Of a stretch of 64,000 nucleotides of DNA, positions 22,955-35,154 are shown one piece after another. Where the stretch lies: positions 330,814,421 through 330,878,420 of the forward strand of contig NC_085138.1 in assembly GCF_035046485.1 (NCBI RefSeq), written 5' to 3'. Source of the stretch: Aedes albopictus. Its lineage: Eukaryota; Arthropoda; Insecta; Diptera; Culicidae. The position numbers were made by a program, and so were the translations under genes. Under the pieces are notes generated by a model, which did no database searches, had not been told where the DNA came from, and worked only from the letters and a program-made list of their open reading frames with translations. Each line of letters begins with the position of its first letter. Positions within the stretch are counted from its first letter, which is position 1.

Positions 22955-25875
22955 ATATTTCTCCATAATACACGATTTGTGGCTGCCATTCTTCATCCTC
23001 GGTTACGCCCGATGCTCGCCTAGTCACGCTCCACCTGATCCGCCCATCGTGCTCTCTGCGCTCCACGCCTTCTTGTGCCAACCGCGAACACCAACTTTGC
23101 CGGGTTGTTGTCCGGCATTCTTACAACATGCGCTGCCCATCGTATCCTTCCGGTTTTGGTCACCTTCTGGATGCAGGGCTCGCCGTAAAGTGCAGCGAGC
23201 TCGTGGTTTAGATCAACCAGAGCATGCGTCGCTCGGAAACTGCTTAGAGGTTCTCCACAAGCATGGTCCATGTCTCGTGTCCGTAGAGGACCACCGGTCT
23301 TATTAGCGTTTTGTACATGGTGCATTTGGTGCGTGGGTGAATCTTTTAAACCCCAGCTTCTTCAGGAGCCCGTAGTAGACCCGACTTCCGCTGATGATGC
23401 GCCTTCGAATTTCACGACTCACGTTGTTGTCAGCCGTCAGTAAGGATCCGAGGTAGACGAATTCCTCCACCACCTTCAAGGTATCCCCGTTACACAAATT
23501 GACCGGATTTTGTGAAAATCATTCTCTGACTGTTGAGCCCGGCTCGTCGCATTACACCTTTCAGAGCGTTGTTGAAGAGTAGACATAAGAGACCGTCACC
23601 TTGTCGCAGTCCCCGGCGAGATTCGAATGAACTAAATATGAAGTTCACCCGAAACCCTTACGCAGTTTTTCACACTGTCCATCGTTGCTTTAATCAGTCT
23701 AATCAGCATCCCGTTTTCGTCCACGATTCTCCATAGCTATGCACGGTCGATACTGTCGTATGCCGCCTTGAAATCGATGAACAGGTGATGCGTTGGGAAC
23801 TGGTACTCACGGCAGTTCTGGGGGATTTGTCGTACGGTAAAGATCTGGTCCGTTGTCGACCGGCCGTCGATAAAACCGACTTGGTAACTCCCCACGAACT
23901 CAATCGTTTTAGGCGACAGACGACGGAAGATGATCCGGGATAGGCAGCATTCAAAATAGTGATAGCTCTGAAGTTCTCACATTTCAAATGGTCGCCTTTC
24001 TTGTGAATGGGGCAGATAACCCCTTCCTTCCACTCTTCCGGTAGCTGTTCGGTTTCCCAGATTCTCACTATCAACCGGTGTAGACAGGTGGCCAACTTTT
24101 CTGGGCACATCTTAATGTGATCAGCTGCGATACCATCCTTACCAACTGCTTTGTTGGTTTTGAGCTGATGAATGGCATCCTTAACATCCTCAGCGTGGGA
24201 GTTGGTTCATTTCCATCCTCCGCTGCACTGGCATCGTCGTTTTCTCCGTTGCCGTGGTCTTTTTTGCCTACGTTCTCCACGCCGTTCAGGTGCTTATCGA
24301 AGTGCTGCTTCCATCTTTCGATCACCTCACGTCCGTCCGTCAAGAAGCCTCCGTCCTTATTCTGGCACATTTCGGCTCGCGGCACGAAGCCGTTGCGGGA
24401 TGCGTTGCGCTTCTGGTAGAACTTCCGTGTTTCTTGGGAACGACACAGCAGTTCCATTTCTTCACACTCCGCTTCTTCCGGGCGGTGCCTTTTCTCTCGA
24501 AAGAGGCGGGTCTGCTGTTTCCGCTTCTGTTTATAACGTTCCACGTTCTGTCGAATCCCTTGCTGCAGCATTACCGCCCTCGCTGCGTTCTTCTCCTCCA
24601 AAACCGTTCTGCACTCTTCGTCGAACCATTCGTTCCGTCGATTCCGTTCCACGTACCCGATGATGCCCTCGGCTGCGTCGTTGATGGCTGCTTTCACTGT
24701 ACTCCAGCAGTCCTCTAGAGGGGCCTCATCGAGCTCGCCCTCGTCTGGCAACGCGACCTCAAGATTCTGCGTGTATGCTGAGGCGACATCTGGTTGGTTT
24801 AGACGCTCTAGGTTGTACCGTGGCGGTCGTCAGTACCGTACATTGTTGATGACGGAGAGTTTTAGGCGTAGTTTGACCATCACCAGATAGTGGTCGGAGT
24901 CGATGTTGGCGGCACGATAGGTCCTGAAGTCGATAATGTCGGAGAAGTGCCGTCCGTCAATCAGAACGTGGTCGATTTGAGATTTTGTCTGCTGTGATGA
25001 TCTGTAGGTGTAACGATTGGAGAGGCTGTGTTTGAAAAAAGGTGCTACATATGGCCATGTTTTTGGCGGTGTTGCTGGTGGGCGCTGAACTTTCCAATCG
25101 TCGGTCTGAATTCCTCCTCCTGGCCTTTACCTGAGCGTTTAAATCTCGACGTCGTGCTTGGGCAGCGATCGTACTCGCGTTCGAGCTGCGCGTAAAATGC
25201 GTCCTTGTCATCATCACAGCTTCCGGAGTGTGGGATGTGCACGTTTATTATGCTGAAGTTGAAGAATCGGCCCTTGATCCTCAACCAGCACATTCTTTCG
25301 TCGATCGGCCACCAACCGATCACGCGCCTCTGCATATCACCCATCACTATGTAAGCTGTTCCCAGCTCGCGTGTGTTGCCGCAGCTCTGGTAGATGGTAT
25401 GATAACCTTTAAACGTTCGCACCATGGATCCTGTCCACCACACCTCCTGCAGCGCTACGATGCCGAACCCGCGAACTTCAGTAGATCGGCGAGTATGCGG
25501 GTGCTCCCAATGGATGCAGATAAGTCTGTACACCAACGTGTCGCCAGGTGGATTCCCGTTTTTGGGCAGCAGACCAGTTTTGCCTTTTCCACCTCTCCGG
25601 AAATTCCCCTCAGGCTAGGCACATCTGCATACCCACTCTGCCCATGTCAGGACTTGCCTCGATGGCCGTCTGAATGGCTGCAGTAGATACCATGCGGAGC
25701 CGAAGTCTTGTTCAACTTGAGCGTCTTCATCATCGACAACAACGTTTTCACGATGGCGATGTACTGACGTGCCCTTCATTTGGATCACGACGACCTTTTA
25801 GGCAGCACCGCAGGGGGATGTGTTGGCTGCCTGGCAGAGATTATCAAAGCTGGCCCGCTTACGCACCTTAATCTC
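22955..25875 (-). pseudogene. non-LTR retrotransposon (LINE) with endonuclease and broken RT
   Basis: On the minus strand from about 25875 there is an APE-type endonuclease (VALQEVWWTG, IINVHIPHSG, then a decayed GDMNAQ region), a linker (DASRNGFVPRAEMCQNKDGG), RT fingers (NKxxxxDMV..., VICPIHKKGDHLKCENFRAITIL), the FIDFKAAYDS-like motif A and the RGLRQGDG region near 23600. The frame then jumps to VVEEFVYLGSLLTADNN (near 23460), so motif C (FADD) is deleted and the RT cannot work. The C-terminal block (RIRWAAHVVRMPDNNPAKLV, RRRGAQRARWADQVERD) and a 3' UTR to about 22955 follow. Several stops and shifts are present. It is the same broad clade as 51590-55585 but a different subfamily. RTE-like is my guess for the clade. 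Confidence 0.88.
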
Positions 25876-26027
25876 TTTGTTTAAGGTGAAACATCAAGAA
25901 ATCCCATTGCAATTTTGCATACAAACTTTAGAGGCACAAATCTGACGAACGAAGCATCGAACCACGCCGCACTTGTTTATCCTGACTTTGCTCACTTGCA
26001 AAAAGAGGCAGCTTTTCCAAATCGAGC

Positions 26028-26610
26028 TCATTTGTTTACAAATTTTTGAGATTGGTGCTCTTGAAATCGTGAGTAGGGGCAAAGTTGGCTGTTGTGGCAG
26101 CCATATTTGAATTCTCTGATGTTTCTCCTTAATGCCAGTTTAGGCGCCCTGCACTCCATTCTACCCATATCGGTATGTACTTGATCTTTGCATCCTCCTC
26201 CTCCTAACTGTCGGGCAGGATGCGCGAAGTTCTGTGATTTCTGGTGACCATCAATATACCAGTCCGCATTCATTCTTACGTAGGGAACGCTTTGGCATTG
26301 CGGCGTCGCCCGCAGGGTAGGGTTCCGAATAGATCGTCGCTAGACAGATCGTCGGTGTTATCCTCCATGAGCAATTGCTCACACAAATACCGGTTCATTG
26401 AAGCGCGAGATAAGCCAACCCTTGGCTGCGGTCGTCTTCCCCCGTGTTCCACCATGTATCGAACCGCCAGATGATCACTGTGCGGATACCCATTGTCGAC
26501 CCTCCAATCGGAGCTACTAGGGTTTAGACCTGGGCTCCAAAAGGTCACATCGATGACGGACTCTACACCATTCCTACTGTAAGCATTTCTGCCGTGTACG
26601 TTCGTCACGC
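26028..26610 (-). pseudogene. endonuclease fragment of a second LINE clade (I/R1/Jockey-like)
   Basis: The minus frame 26276-26608 contains SRNGVESVIDVTFWSPGL and YPHSDHLAVRY, which match the C-terminal part of APE endonucleases (the S/D-H-L catalytic histidine segment) in I, R1 and Jockey-type elements. This pattern differs from the EN of the other LINEs here (SDHYLVA). A companion frame at 26028-26273 is decayed. No RT is attached. It may be from the same former element as the RNase H at 27380-27780, but the strands are opposite. Confidence 0.7.
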
Positions 26611-26821
26611 CAATACGTCTTGCATATGGTCGGCTTATGCGTTGTGTTCCAGATATTATAGATCAAGTGATGCGGCTGTTGTGCAGACACTACGGGGTTA
26701 GCTTTGTACATCTTGGTTGATATATCATCGACCCCAGGTCTGTTGGATGTCATACTGTTTGATGACTGTTTCTATCTTCTGCAGTGATGGCCTTGGGTGT
26801 TTTCACGGATAATATGTCGTT

Positions 26822-26844
26822 ACGCCAAGAAGAGAGAGAGAGAG
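26822..26844 (+). mobile_element. ultra-short SINE tail insertion with 8-bp duplication
   Basis: Only the SINE terminus (ACGCCAAGAAG plus a short GA run) is present, flanked by ATGTCGTT on both sides (26814-26821 and 26845-26852). Full-length Feilai-like copies in this window end in GTTACGCCAAGAAG, so this is an extreme 5'-truncated insertion. Chance duplication around a GA microsatellite is the alternative. Confidence 0.6.
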
Positions 26845-27119
26845 ATGTCGTTCCCTTGGCAGATCACGCATAGATGTTATTGGCGCGGTACTTCAAAATG
26901 GTTTTCAAAGTCCTCAAACCTAGTGGTTCAACTGTTTAACTAATCTTTCACGGGCATCGTAACATTCAGCTTAGTCTTACTAAAAGGATGTGACATAGAG
27001 AATACGAATGTCGCCCGTCGGGTAACGGGTTCGTTAACTCTCTTTTGTCCAGTCCACATCAGCATTTCACTTCCCTCTCGAGAGCCGAATACCACTGACG
27101 AGCTACTGCTTTGGATCGT

Positions 27120-28162
27120 TCATGCTCACTCATTCGCGGCTTTGCCGTTTCTCCACTCCTGTATCTTCATCCATACTTCTACTTCCATTGCATCAATTTG
27201 TTCAATTAGAAGCTGCAAAGAGTGATTTGAAGCTCAAAAGAACTACACAACTCCTTTGGGGTGACCTGAAAGGACATCTCAGTATTCTTAAAACAATTAG
27301 TATCAGTTCTCTAATCTTAAACAGTAGTGATTGGATGAGCAAAAAAAATACAATTTTGAACGCTCCTTTGAAGTGATCAATCCTGGGCGAAATCTGTGGA
27401 CAAATGGTAGCCCAGTACTACACCCAGGATCAATCGTATTTTTCACTGATGGTTCAAAATTCATATCAGTTCCTATGGGTCCTATGGGCAAATGGCCTAC
27501 AGTTTTTCAAGCTGAAATTCAGGCGATTTTAGAATGCAGTAATATTTGGTTACGCAGAAATTACAGACATTCGACCATTTTCATGATGTCTGATAGCCAA
27601 GCAGCTCTAAATGCATTGAAATCGGAAACATGTACTTCTAAACATGTTTGGGAGTGTATTCTCAGTCACTTCAACAATTAGCTTGCCGCAATCAAGTGAA
27701 GCTATTTTGGGTTCCAGGGCACTGTGGAATTGAAGGAAACGAATAAGCCGATATGTTAGCAAGACTTGGATCGTCTTATAAATTCATAGGACCAGAACCA
27801 TTTTAAAACATAGGAACATGAGAAAATAAAACCCAACTGGGAAACCACCACTGTTGTGAGGCAGTCGAAAGATTTCATGAAACCGAAAGTTTCAAACGCT
27901 CGCAAAATTCTAGAACTTTCTTAAAAAGATCTAAGTACTTTTACTGGCCTTCTAACAGGTCATGAGCCGGTATCATCTGAAGCTAATTGGAAAACTTCAA
28001 GATGATGTGTGTCGCTTTTGCGACATGGATATAGAAGACTCGGAACATTTGTTATGCCGTTGCCCGGCAATTTCAGCTAAGAGAATTGAGATCTCCCACA
28101 AGGGGCTGATAGAACCCTTTGATGTCTGGAGAACAAACCCCAATACGGTAGTACCCGAGTAG
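27120..28162 (+). pseudogene. LINE C-terminal fragment with RNase H domain (I/Jockey-like)
   Basis: The frame 27331-27681 holds an RNase H fold in order: FFTDGSK (first catalytic Asp, near 27440), FQAEIQAI (Glu) and SDSQAAL (second Asp, near 27590). The frame then breaks. VPGHCGIEGNE (the conserved C-terminal segment) follows near 27710 but runs into a stop where ADMLAR should continue. A downstream frame near 27962-28162 has CRFCDMDIEDSEHLLCRCP, a CCHC-like C-x2-C...H-x4-C motif typical of I-type LINE C-termini. Catalytic residues are partly retained but the gene is broken. Confidence 0.82.
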
Positions 28163-28204
28163 AGGAAAAGAGCTTAATAATAGCATATTTTGATATGGAG
28201 ATCA

Positions 28205-28445
28205 AAAAGTGATATGGGTTTGATTGACATAAGAGATAAAAGATCTAAAAATAAAATCAAAAATTTACTCCTGGAACATCATCATCATATCATATTTAGA
28301 TTTTGTAAGATCTGACCAATAGCAGCGAGCTATTCCTTTGATCTTAAAATATCAAATTTTGATATTGCTCAGATGTTCCAGGAACATTTTTGAGATATTA
28401 TTTTCAGATCTTTTATCTCTTATATCAATCAAACCAATATAACGT
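28205..28445. mobile_element. foldback/MITE, about 240 bp
   Basis: GGTTTGATTGACATAAGAG and AAAAGATCT...CTGGAACAT on the left are mirrored by ATGTTCCAGGAAC...AGATCTTTTATCTCTTATATC on the right. The arms are imperfect and about 75 bp long. The centre is AT-rich. Confidence 0.7.
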
Positions 28446-28566
28446 TTTGCTCGTCAGTATTTCACCTCTACCCGGGTACAGTTCATCCGAGCTGTAGCAC
28501 CGTGATGGGATCACGCTTACAGTCAAGGTTTGATTATCGCCCATACCAATGGTGATACGTCAACTT

Positions 28567-28845
28567 CCTCTCCTCCTCTTGTTGGCGTAACGTCCTCACT
28601 GGGACAAAGCCTGCTTCTCAGCTTAGTGTTCAATGAGCACTTCCACAGTTTTTAACTGAGAGCTTCCTCTGCCAATGACCATTTTGCATGTGTATATCGT
28701 GGTGGCAGGCACGAAGATACTCTAGGCCCAAGGAAGTCAAGGAAATTTCCTTTACGAAAAGATCCTGGACCGACCGGGAATCGAACCCGTCACCCTCAGC
28801 ATGGTCATGCTGAATACCCGTGCGTTTACCGCCTCGGCTATATGG
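28567..28845 (-). mobile_element. Feilai-like SINE with 13-bp target duplication
   Basis: This is a full copy on the minus strand: head at 28845 (CCCATATAGCCGAGG), B box near 28780, body, tail GTTACGCCAACAAGAGGAGG near 28567-28590. GATACGTCAACTT flanks it (28554-28566 and 28846-28858), a perfect 13-bp duplication. Confidence 0.92.
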
Positions 28846-28986
28846 GATACGTCAACTTGACAAAGCTAAATAAAACTGGGGCATTTGTCACAATAGATCT
28901 AAAAACTGGTCGCAGTGACTTATATACCCAACAAGGAATTAAAAAAAATCTTTGTCCGGATGAATACTTGTATTCTTTGAGTGTTT

Positions 28987-29146
28987 AGGGGCTGTTCATA
29001 AACCACGTAGATCAAAATTTAGCCATCTCAGATTATCCCTCCTCGTAGACTTTTGCCCATACAAAAAATTTGAAATTTGTATGAAGCGTAGATTTTGGCC
29101 AACCCCCCCTCCCCTCAAAAAGTCTACGTGGTTTATGAACGGCCTC
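28987..29146. mobile_element. MITE with GGGCTGTTCATAAACCACGTAGA termini
   Basis: The left terminus 28989-29012 and right terminus 29122-29144 are inverted complements apart from one or two bases. A truncated relative lies at 51295-51410, which shows it is dispersed. The length is about 156 bp, with no coding capacity. Confidence 0.82.
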
Positions 29147-29185
29147 TTAGATTACCCAAGTTATTCTAGCCAATCTTTTACATTA

Positions 29186-29675
29186 GGGTAAGTGTACCAA
29201 TTATGGCTATTGTACCAATTATTCGCCATAGTTAATTTTCACCCATTAACGATGTAAATCTACAAGAAAAAAAATGTGAACAACAGATCACGTTCACAAA
29301 AGATAGTCGCACTCATTTAATTTCCTCATTTTCCTCAAATCATGGTAGAAAAAAACCATTTTCCTTAAAATTTCAGCTTCCTTGCACCCTTTTTCGCCAT
29401 AGTGTACCAGTTATGGCTAATCCCATAAGGATTGCATGCAAATAGTGCGAAAAGGAACCGAAGTTAAAAAATGTAACCATAACTGGTACAGGGTTCCTAT
29501 CATTGGCACACGCTGTAATAAATACTAAAAGTAGTTTTGGCTCGGTTTCTATATTTATCCTGTAAAGTATGGAAACTAAACTGTCTTTTAACTTATTGAT
29601 GACATTCGTTGGTCTTCTCGTTATTTTTGTATAAATAGCTTTCCTTAGGTAGTGCCATAATTGGTACACGCACCC
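29186..29675. mobile_element. MITE with TA duplication, GGGTAAGTGTACCAATTATG termini
   Basis: The left end GGGTAAGTGTACCAATTATGG and right end CCATAATTGGTACACGCACCC are inverted repeats flanked by TA on both sides, as expected of Tc1/mariner-type insertion. Further copies of the TGTACCA.TTATGGC motif occur inside (near 29206, 29404 and 29480). A 98-codon frame inside is not recognisable as a transposase. Confidence 0.8.
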
Positions 29676-30650
29676 TATAACCTTTCGAGATATCCGTAGA
29701 ATGGTTTTTCAGATCCTCGATGAAGAATATTTTCACAGCAGTCGGCACTTACAGTCGGCGAGTGTTGAAACGGCGCCCGATTATCAACTCCTGACGATGG
29801 ATCCTAGCTATGCGCAGTCGGATCTTGTCGATTAAGAGATGATGGTCCAACGCTGTTTTCTAAGAGCAACGTTAAATTTACCGTCGTTCGGGGTGACGCA
29901 GAGAACACATGCAGTGCGTTAAACTATTTACAGTGTAATTGTATTTAAGCGGTTAGAATTTTATTAGATCCCCCTAACCATTTATTCCTAGGTACGGTAG
30001 GCATATAGCTGCATGACTCCATGAAATAGGGGTCACCTGTTTAATGAACTCTTGAATTGTTATATGTAAAGATACCTGACATCCATCGTTGGGTTCCCAG
30101 ACTTTTGTTCAACAATTTGGATCAATGGACCAACACGACCCTCCAGGCCCCACACGGCAGTAGCTTCAAATATTTAGTTTTGGTTATATTTATGTAGAAA
30201 AGTATATTTCCTCCTACAATGATCAAGGACAATGGTACCTATGAAATCGTGCTAGTTGTGTATTTCAACGAATAAATAAGAACATGTAAATTGATTTCGT
30301 AAAAAGAAAAAAAATCGATTTGATAATTTGCCCATTGATAGCTTCAATAGTTTATTCACATTTTTTTGCTTCTGTATCAATCTATCATCATCATCTATAA
30401 TTCCCGATGATCCAGTTACCGCACATCAATAGTAGTTATTCGATGGAGTGACTGAACACAAGACAATCCGGTTTATGGTCGCGCAACCACCAACCGGTTC
30501 AACTAAACTTAGATGTCTTCCAGCGAGCTGTCCCTATCCACCCAACCTACGCCTCCTCGCAGCCTCTTGTGGATGCTGTTGTGTGCAATAACAGCACTAA
30601 AAACTAAGAAATGAGACCAACTTGAAGTACCATTTCTTCCTACATCAAAG

Positions 30651-30671
30651 CACGACGACGACGACGACGCA
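30651..30671. repeat. (ACG)n microsatellite
   Basis: Six to seven ACG/GAC triplets sit in otherwise GC-rich DNA (30440-31150) where I recognise no gene. Confidence 0.75.
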
Positions 30672-31540
30672 GAGGAAAAACATACTCCACACAGAGCATA
30701 CTTTTGAAAGCGAGGATTGTTTTGCCGCCCCGCATCTTCCCTGCTCCCGGCGGGCTTTCTTCTAGGAAGTCCTGCCCTACCTTCGAGTCAACCCGCTCTG
30801 AGTCCGCCGGCGACGAGGAAAGAATCGCGCGCGCAAAGAAATGTGAAATATCAGCGTTTTTCATCTTTCCATTCTTTGCGCGGCAGCCCGAGCCCAGCAG
30901 CAGCATTCCACCTTCCTTTCCGTGTGCGCACTGTGCAGTGTGCTGCAGCATCAGCAGCACCACCACATGGCATAAATATTTATATGAAACGCGAAAACAA
31001 AATATTAATTCAATATCCAAACGCGGCGGGGAATGAGGGAAATGTGTAACGGTCACCACCATACAATTCGCTGCGCTGCACCACCGGGTTATACCTGCGA
31101 CACGGGGGAGCTGCTCACCGGGATGACAATGGACGGCATTTATAACCGCTGCGCTGGATGATGGAGAGAGAGTAGAACACATTGGAGTTCATTTGTATGC
31201 ATAAGCTTAACGTCATCGTTCGTTACGCACCCAGGATTATTAAGTGAACTTCTGTTTGGGAACGGGAAGTTCAATTCTAGAACTTCGCTGAACGAAGTGA
31301 AGCTTTGAAAAAATCGGAGACTTCAACTGCAGGTGACGAACCTTCAGAAGTATTGGATTATGCCATTTTTTCCCGAACATCTTCCATGGCGACCACCGCT
31401 ATTGCTAAGGTTTGCGTAAACCGGCCATGCACCTTTGCTCGGGAAGTGCATGTATTGTTCTTTTTCCAGGAGAAGTCTTCTTACCATCCCCATTCCCGTC
31501 GTCGCGTTGTTGTCGCATTTGATGACAACGAATGCAATGG

Positions 31541-31560
31541 ACGACGACGACGACGACGAA
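31541..31560. repeat. (GAC)n microsatellite
   Basis: A short run of GAC triplets lies just left of the MITE at 31577-31888. Confidence 0.75.
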
Positions 31561-31576
31561 GGCAACGACAACCACA

Positions 31577-31888
31577 CGCACGCTAACCCCGCTCAGCACT
31601 AAAGTGCATAATTTCCAGACTACACCAAAAATGTGTAACCCTTGCACATTTACAAAATCAGCTCCTGCGTCCACAAAATCGTTAAATTCGCAAAAAATTT
31701 TGTACGCCAATCTAGCTAGGTTTACTAGTGACCTTGGAAAACAAAAAAAAATCAACATTTCGCATCTAGACGAGTGTACGAGCTGTTTTTTGAGAATGTG
31801 TAACTGTAACACATTTTTGTGTGGTCTGGAAAATATGCACTTATGAGTAGGTCTTACACATTTTAGTGCTGAACAGTTTTAGCGTGCG
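31577..31888. mobile_element. MITE with CGCACGCTAA...CAGCACTAAA termini
   Basis: The left arm (CGCACGCTAA, CAGCACTAAAGTGCATA, TTCCAGAC.ACAC.AAAAATGTGT) is mirrored by the right arm ending TTAGCGTGCG at 31888. The right arm carries about 20 extra bases, so the left has a deletion. No transposase. Confidence 0.78.
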
Positions 31889-32639
31889 GCAACGATTTGC
31901 TGCCTTTGTTAATCCGTGCGTGCTTGCTCAATATAGGCAGTCAGTGTGACTATGTCTCTCTGTCTAGATGATCCTCGCCCATGCTCGGATGTTGAACATG
32001 AACATCGGTGGGCACAAATGACACCAGCTTTGTGTGTTCCATGTATACCGGGATGAGGCTGGAAGATTTTCCCTGCCTGCAGTGGAACGTAAAAAACATG
32101 TTCTCCGCAGTCGATTCACGTCGACTGCACTGTCGTCGTCGCCGTTGGTTGTTGCGATGTTCGTGCAGTTTGTATGTCATAGGTAGGGCCAAGTTCAGGT
32201 CGTGGAAGGGCCTCACTGTGGCCGTTTTGCATATATGGGGGGGAGCTCGGGGTAATTTCGCCGATGGGTTGGTAGTACAAGGACAACTTTATAAAAAAAG
32301 ACAAGGGATTGCCATATTTTGAAAACTTTAGTGAACATACGTGGTAAGCATTAATGTGGCGTGGCTTTTCGTAAAAGAGTATGGAAAGTATCTTTGCAGT
32401 TAATATACTTCCATTCGCTATTGAAATACCGGTGTTTTTCATAATATTTCAGACACCTCCCATTTTGTTAATAAGAAAGCAAGAAAATGATGATAGAATC
32501 ACTCGTCCACTGCAGACTATAAACTCCTACCAGAGTGCAGATCAAAGAGTGGAGAGAAGTAAGCGATGATGCAAACGCTCGTCTTCGTCTTGAAGTTAGC
32601 TTGAGCTTGTTGAATTCAAATCCTTATGTAGGATCTTGT

Positions 32640-32750
32640 ACCATTTGAGCAGGTGTACCTATTTTGGGCACTTGTCGCTATAACTGAGTCAATTTCAAAC
32701 GGATTGATTTGACTTAGTTATAGCGGCAAGAGCCCAAATGGTACAAGACT
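32640..32750. repeat. hairpin-forming inverted repeat
   Basis: CTTGTACCATTTGAGC and TTGTCGCTATAACTGAGTCAA on the left are mirrored by TTGACTTAGTTATAGCGGCAA and AAATGGTACAAG on the right. It is a compact stem of about 45 bp with interruptions, probably a MITE remnant. Confidence 0.65.
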
Positions 32751-35154
32751 CCCAACTAACAATCTCTTATTTAACAGGCATCATTATGACGAATCAATTC
32801 AGCATGATGTTGAGTAACATTTGAATTATTTTCACGTACAACCTATGTTCGGGTTTTGTTCACACAAATTTGAAGAAGTAATTAAGCGTAGTGTTTTGTA
32901 CCAGCTTCATAATTTGTTGTATAAAGCGTTTTACAAATATACATGAAAGCTTCTATTAAGCTTGGGAAAAAATGACTAAAAATTAAAAAAAATGCAAAAA
33001 TGTTGAACTCTCCCGAGAGTAATTATTTGCTCTCATGTTGAGAACACCTATTATGAAATAAGAATTACATACAAAATTACCTAAATCCAGATTAGAACTT
33101 AAGACCTGTCGATTGTCAGCCGCATGCCCTCCTATCTGCGCCATCCTAGCAGGCATGGAATCCTCCTCAGAGCAAAACAAGAGAACAAAAAATCTGCTCT
33201 GCGCTCCCGCATTCAAAGCTAGAGCATTTTCTCTCATTTTGTTTCAGCTTCCTGCTTGTAGCTTGTGACTCCGAAAAACGTGCGGATTGATTGCTCAAAA
33301 AAGTGCGTTTCCTCAAAATTGAGGCACTTTGTGTACGCCGGGAGTAAACATGAATATGTTTGTGATATCAAATCATTTATTAACAATTGCACAAGTATTT
33401 ATATGTGCAATTATGACATACCACCCAATCGGCGAGCTCATACTGCGAACAACGCCATAAAAATAGTCCACCAACTTACCGGGTTCCTCAAAAATGAGGC
33501 ACAAAAAAGTTACACTTATTGTGTTGATTCAAGTGGCTCGAAGTTTCTCTTTGTCTCGCTCCCGTTCTCTCTTTGTGCATCGCTCCCGCACAAACGGCTT
33601 CGGTAGGAACGCACAAAGATAAAGAGAGCAAAAACGTTCATTTGAGGCACATTGTGGGAGCAAATAACAAGCCTGCATCCTAGAGAGGGTGACTTGAAGC
33701 ACCCAAGACAAAACATACACTTCCCTTGACTTAATAATGATCACTGCTGAACTTGTGTTCAGCAGTGGTGAACTAGCGTGGTAATCAACTGAACAACGCC
33801 TTATACTTCAGCAGCTGTTCAGCTCAAAACACGTGCTTTTGTTGTCAGTATTTTATGAGAAAACTTGAATCAAATTAGGCCAAAAAAAAATTTTGGTATT
33901 AATTGAAAATATAGTTTCCACACTTTGGGGCTGATGTAAAAATTGCAAAATGAAAATGTTTTTATTTTTATTTTTAATATCGATCTTTATGGCATGTATG
34001 GCTATATGTGGTGCAGCATGGCGCATTCACAACATCTGTTGAGGTAATCTACTCATACTCTGTTGGAACTCCGTTGATTCATGTTTTTGTCAGAGAATAT
34101 TGATATCATGTTTAACAAAAAGTGCTTAAGGATAGAAAAAGATAGCATAAAACCCAAATTAATCCACCTAGTGGTGATAGTGCCTTTCTCGTCGAACATG
34201 TTCTCATAATCTTTCCGACAACGTAAGTCAAAGTGTTTCTGAATCCGAATATTTTTATAGAAAAGCAAGCATTTTATCAAAGACATCTTTGAATTGACTT
34301 ACAACTTATTTATTGCACATAGTTCGACGTTATGTTCAACGTATAAGCAGGGCTGAAAAACATCAGACTTCTCAGTTGACTGCTCGAGCACTTTGTTGAG
34401 CACCTTCACTAACACTGGAGGCTGATCAATATCAAGACGATACTAACAAGCTAAGCTATAACTCTTTACACAATCACAGATCACAAAATTTTTTTCTGAA
34501 CATTTGGGCTATATCTTATTGACCGTTGAAAACAAGAGCGATAGGTAGTGCGTATAGTGCGACGTCTGTTTGTATGTGGGTTTAATTTGTAAGATTTTGT
34601 TCTCTTACACATTTTTATCGCTTGCATTGATTTTATTTACTTTCGTAGTTCCGGCGAAGCACCAAACGCTGGTTGTGCAACTCTATCGGTAGTCTGTAAT
34701 GTGGTGTGAGCCTATTTTCTAGTTAACCGTTCCTCGGGTTATTCAAAAAGCTGTGATGTAATATGTTGCATGGTACATTTGGTTACTTTCGATGCGGTAC
34801 CGGAACAGGTCCCGGAGCACACCGGGTCTTCCAAATATAGTCTGAGACTATTTCATTGCTAACGTTCATTAGGTTACCCAAAAAAAACACGATTTGATTT
34901 ATCTCATGCATGGGTGGGTAAAGATCACTTTTACATTTGACCACTTCCAGTGGGACACCCAGAACTGGTTTCGGGACACTACCGGTTGTCTAAAATATGG
35001 TCTGAGGCTATCTTCTTACGAATCGATCATCGTGTATTCAAAAAAGCTGCTATTTGATATACTGTCAAACACTTATTTGTGCATTTCGCCAGTTCCGGCG
35101 AGACACTCGAAAGTGGTTCCGGTACACTACCGCACGCTATGTCTTAACCAGCAG

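Noticed and set aside
24117..25686. several plus-strand frames of 100-163 codons
   Set aside because: They are complements of the LINE endonuclease-RT region on the minus strand.
30640..31182. 180-codon minus-strand frame in GC-rich DNA
   Set aside because: GC-rich intron could hold a host exon, but the translation has no recognisable domain and antisense frames are equally open.
33079..33146. minus-strand tRNA-like stretch (GGATGGCGCAGATAGGAGG...AAGTTCTAATCTGG)
   Set aside because: A- and B-box likeness is present but the stems pair poorly; could be an old SINE head, not listed.
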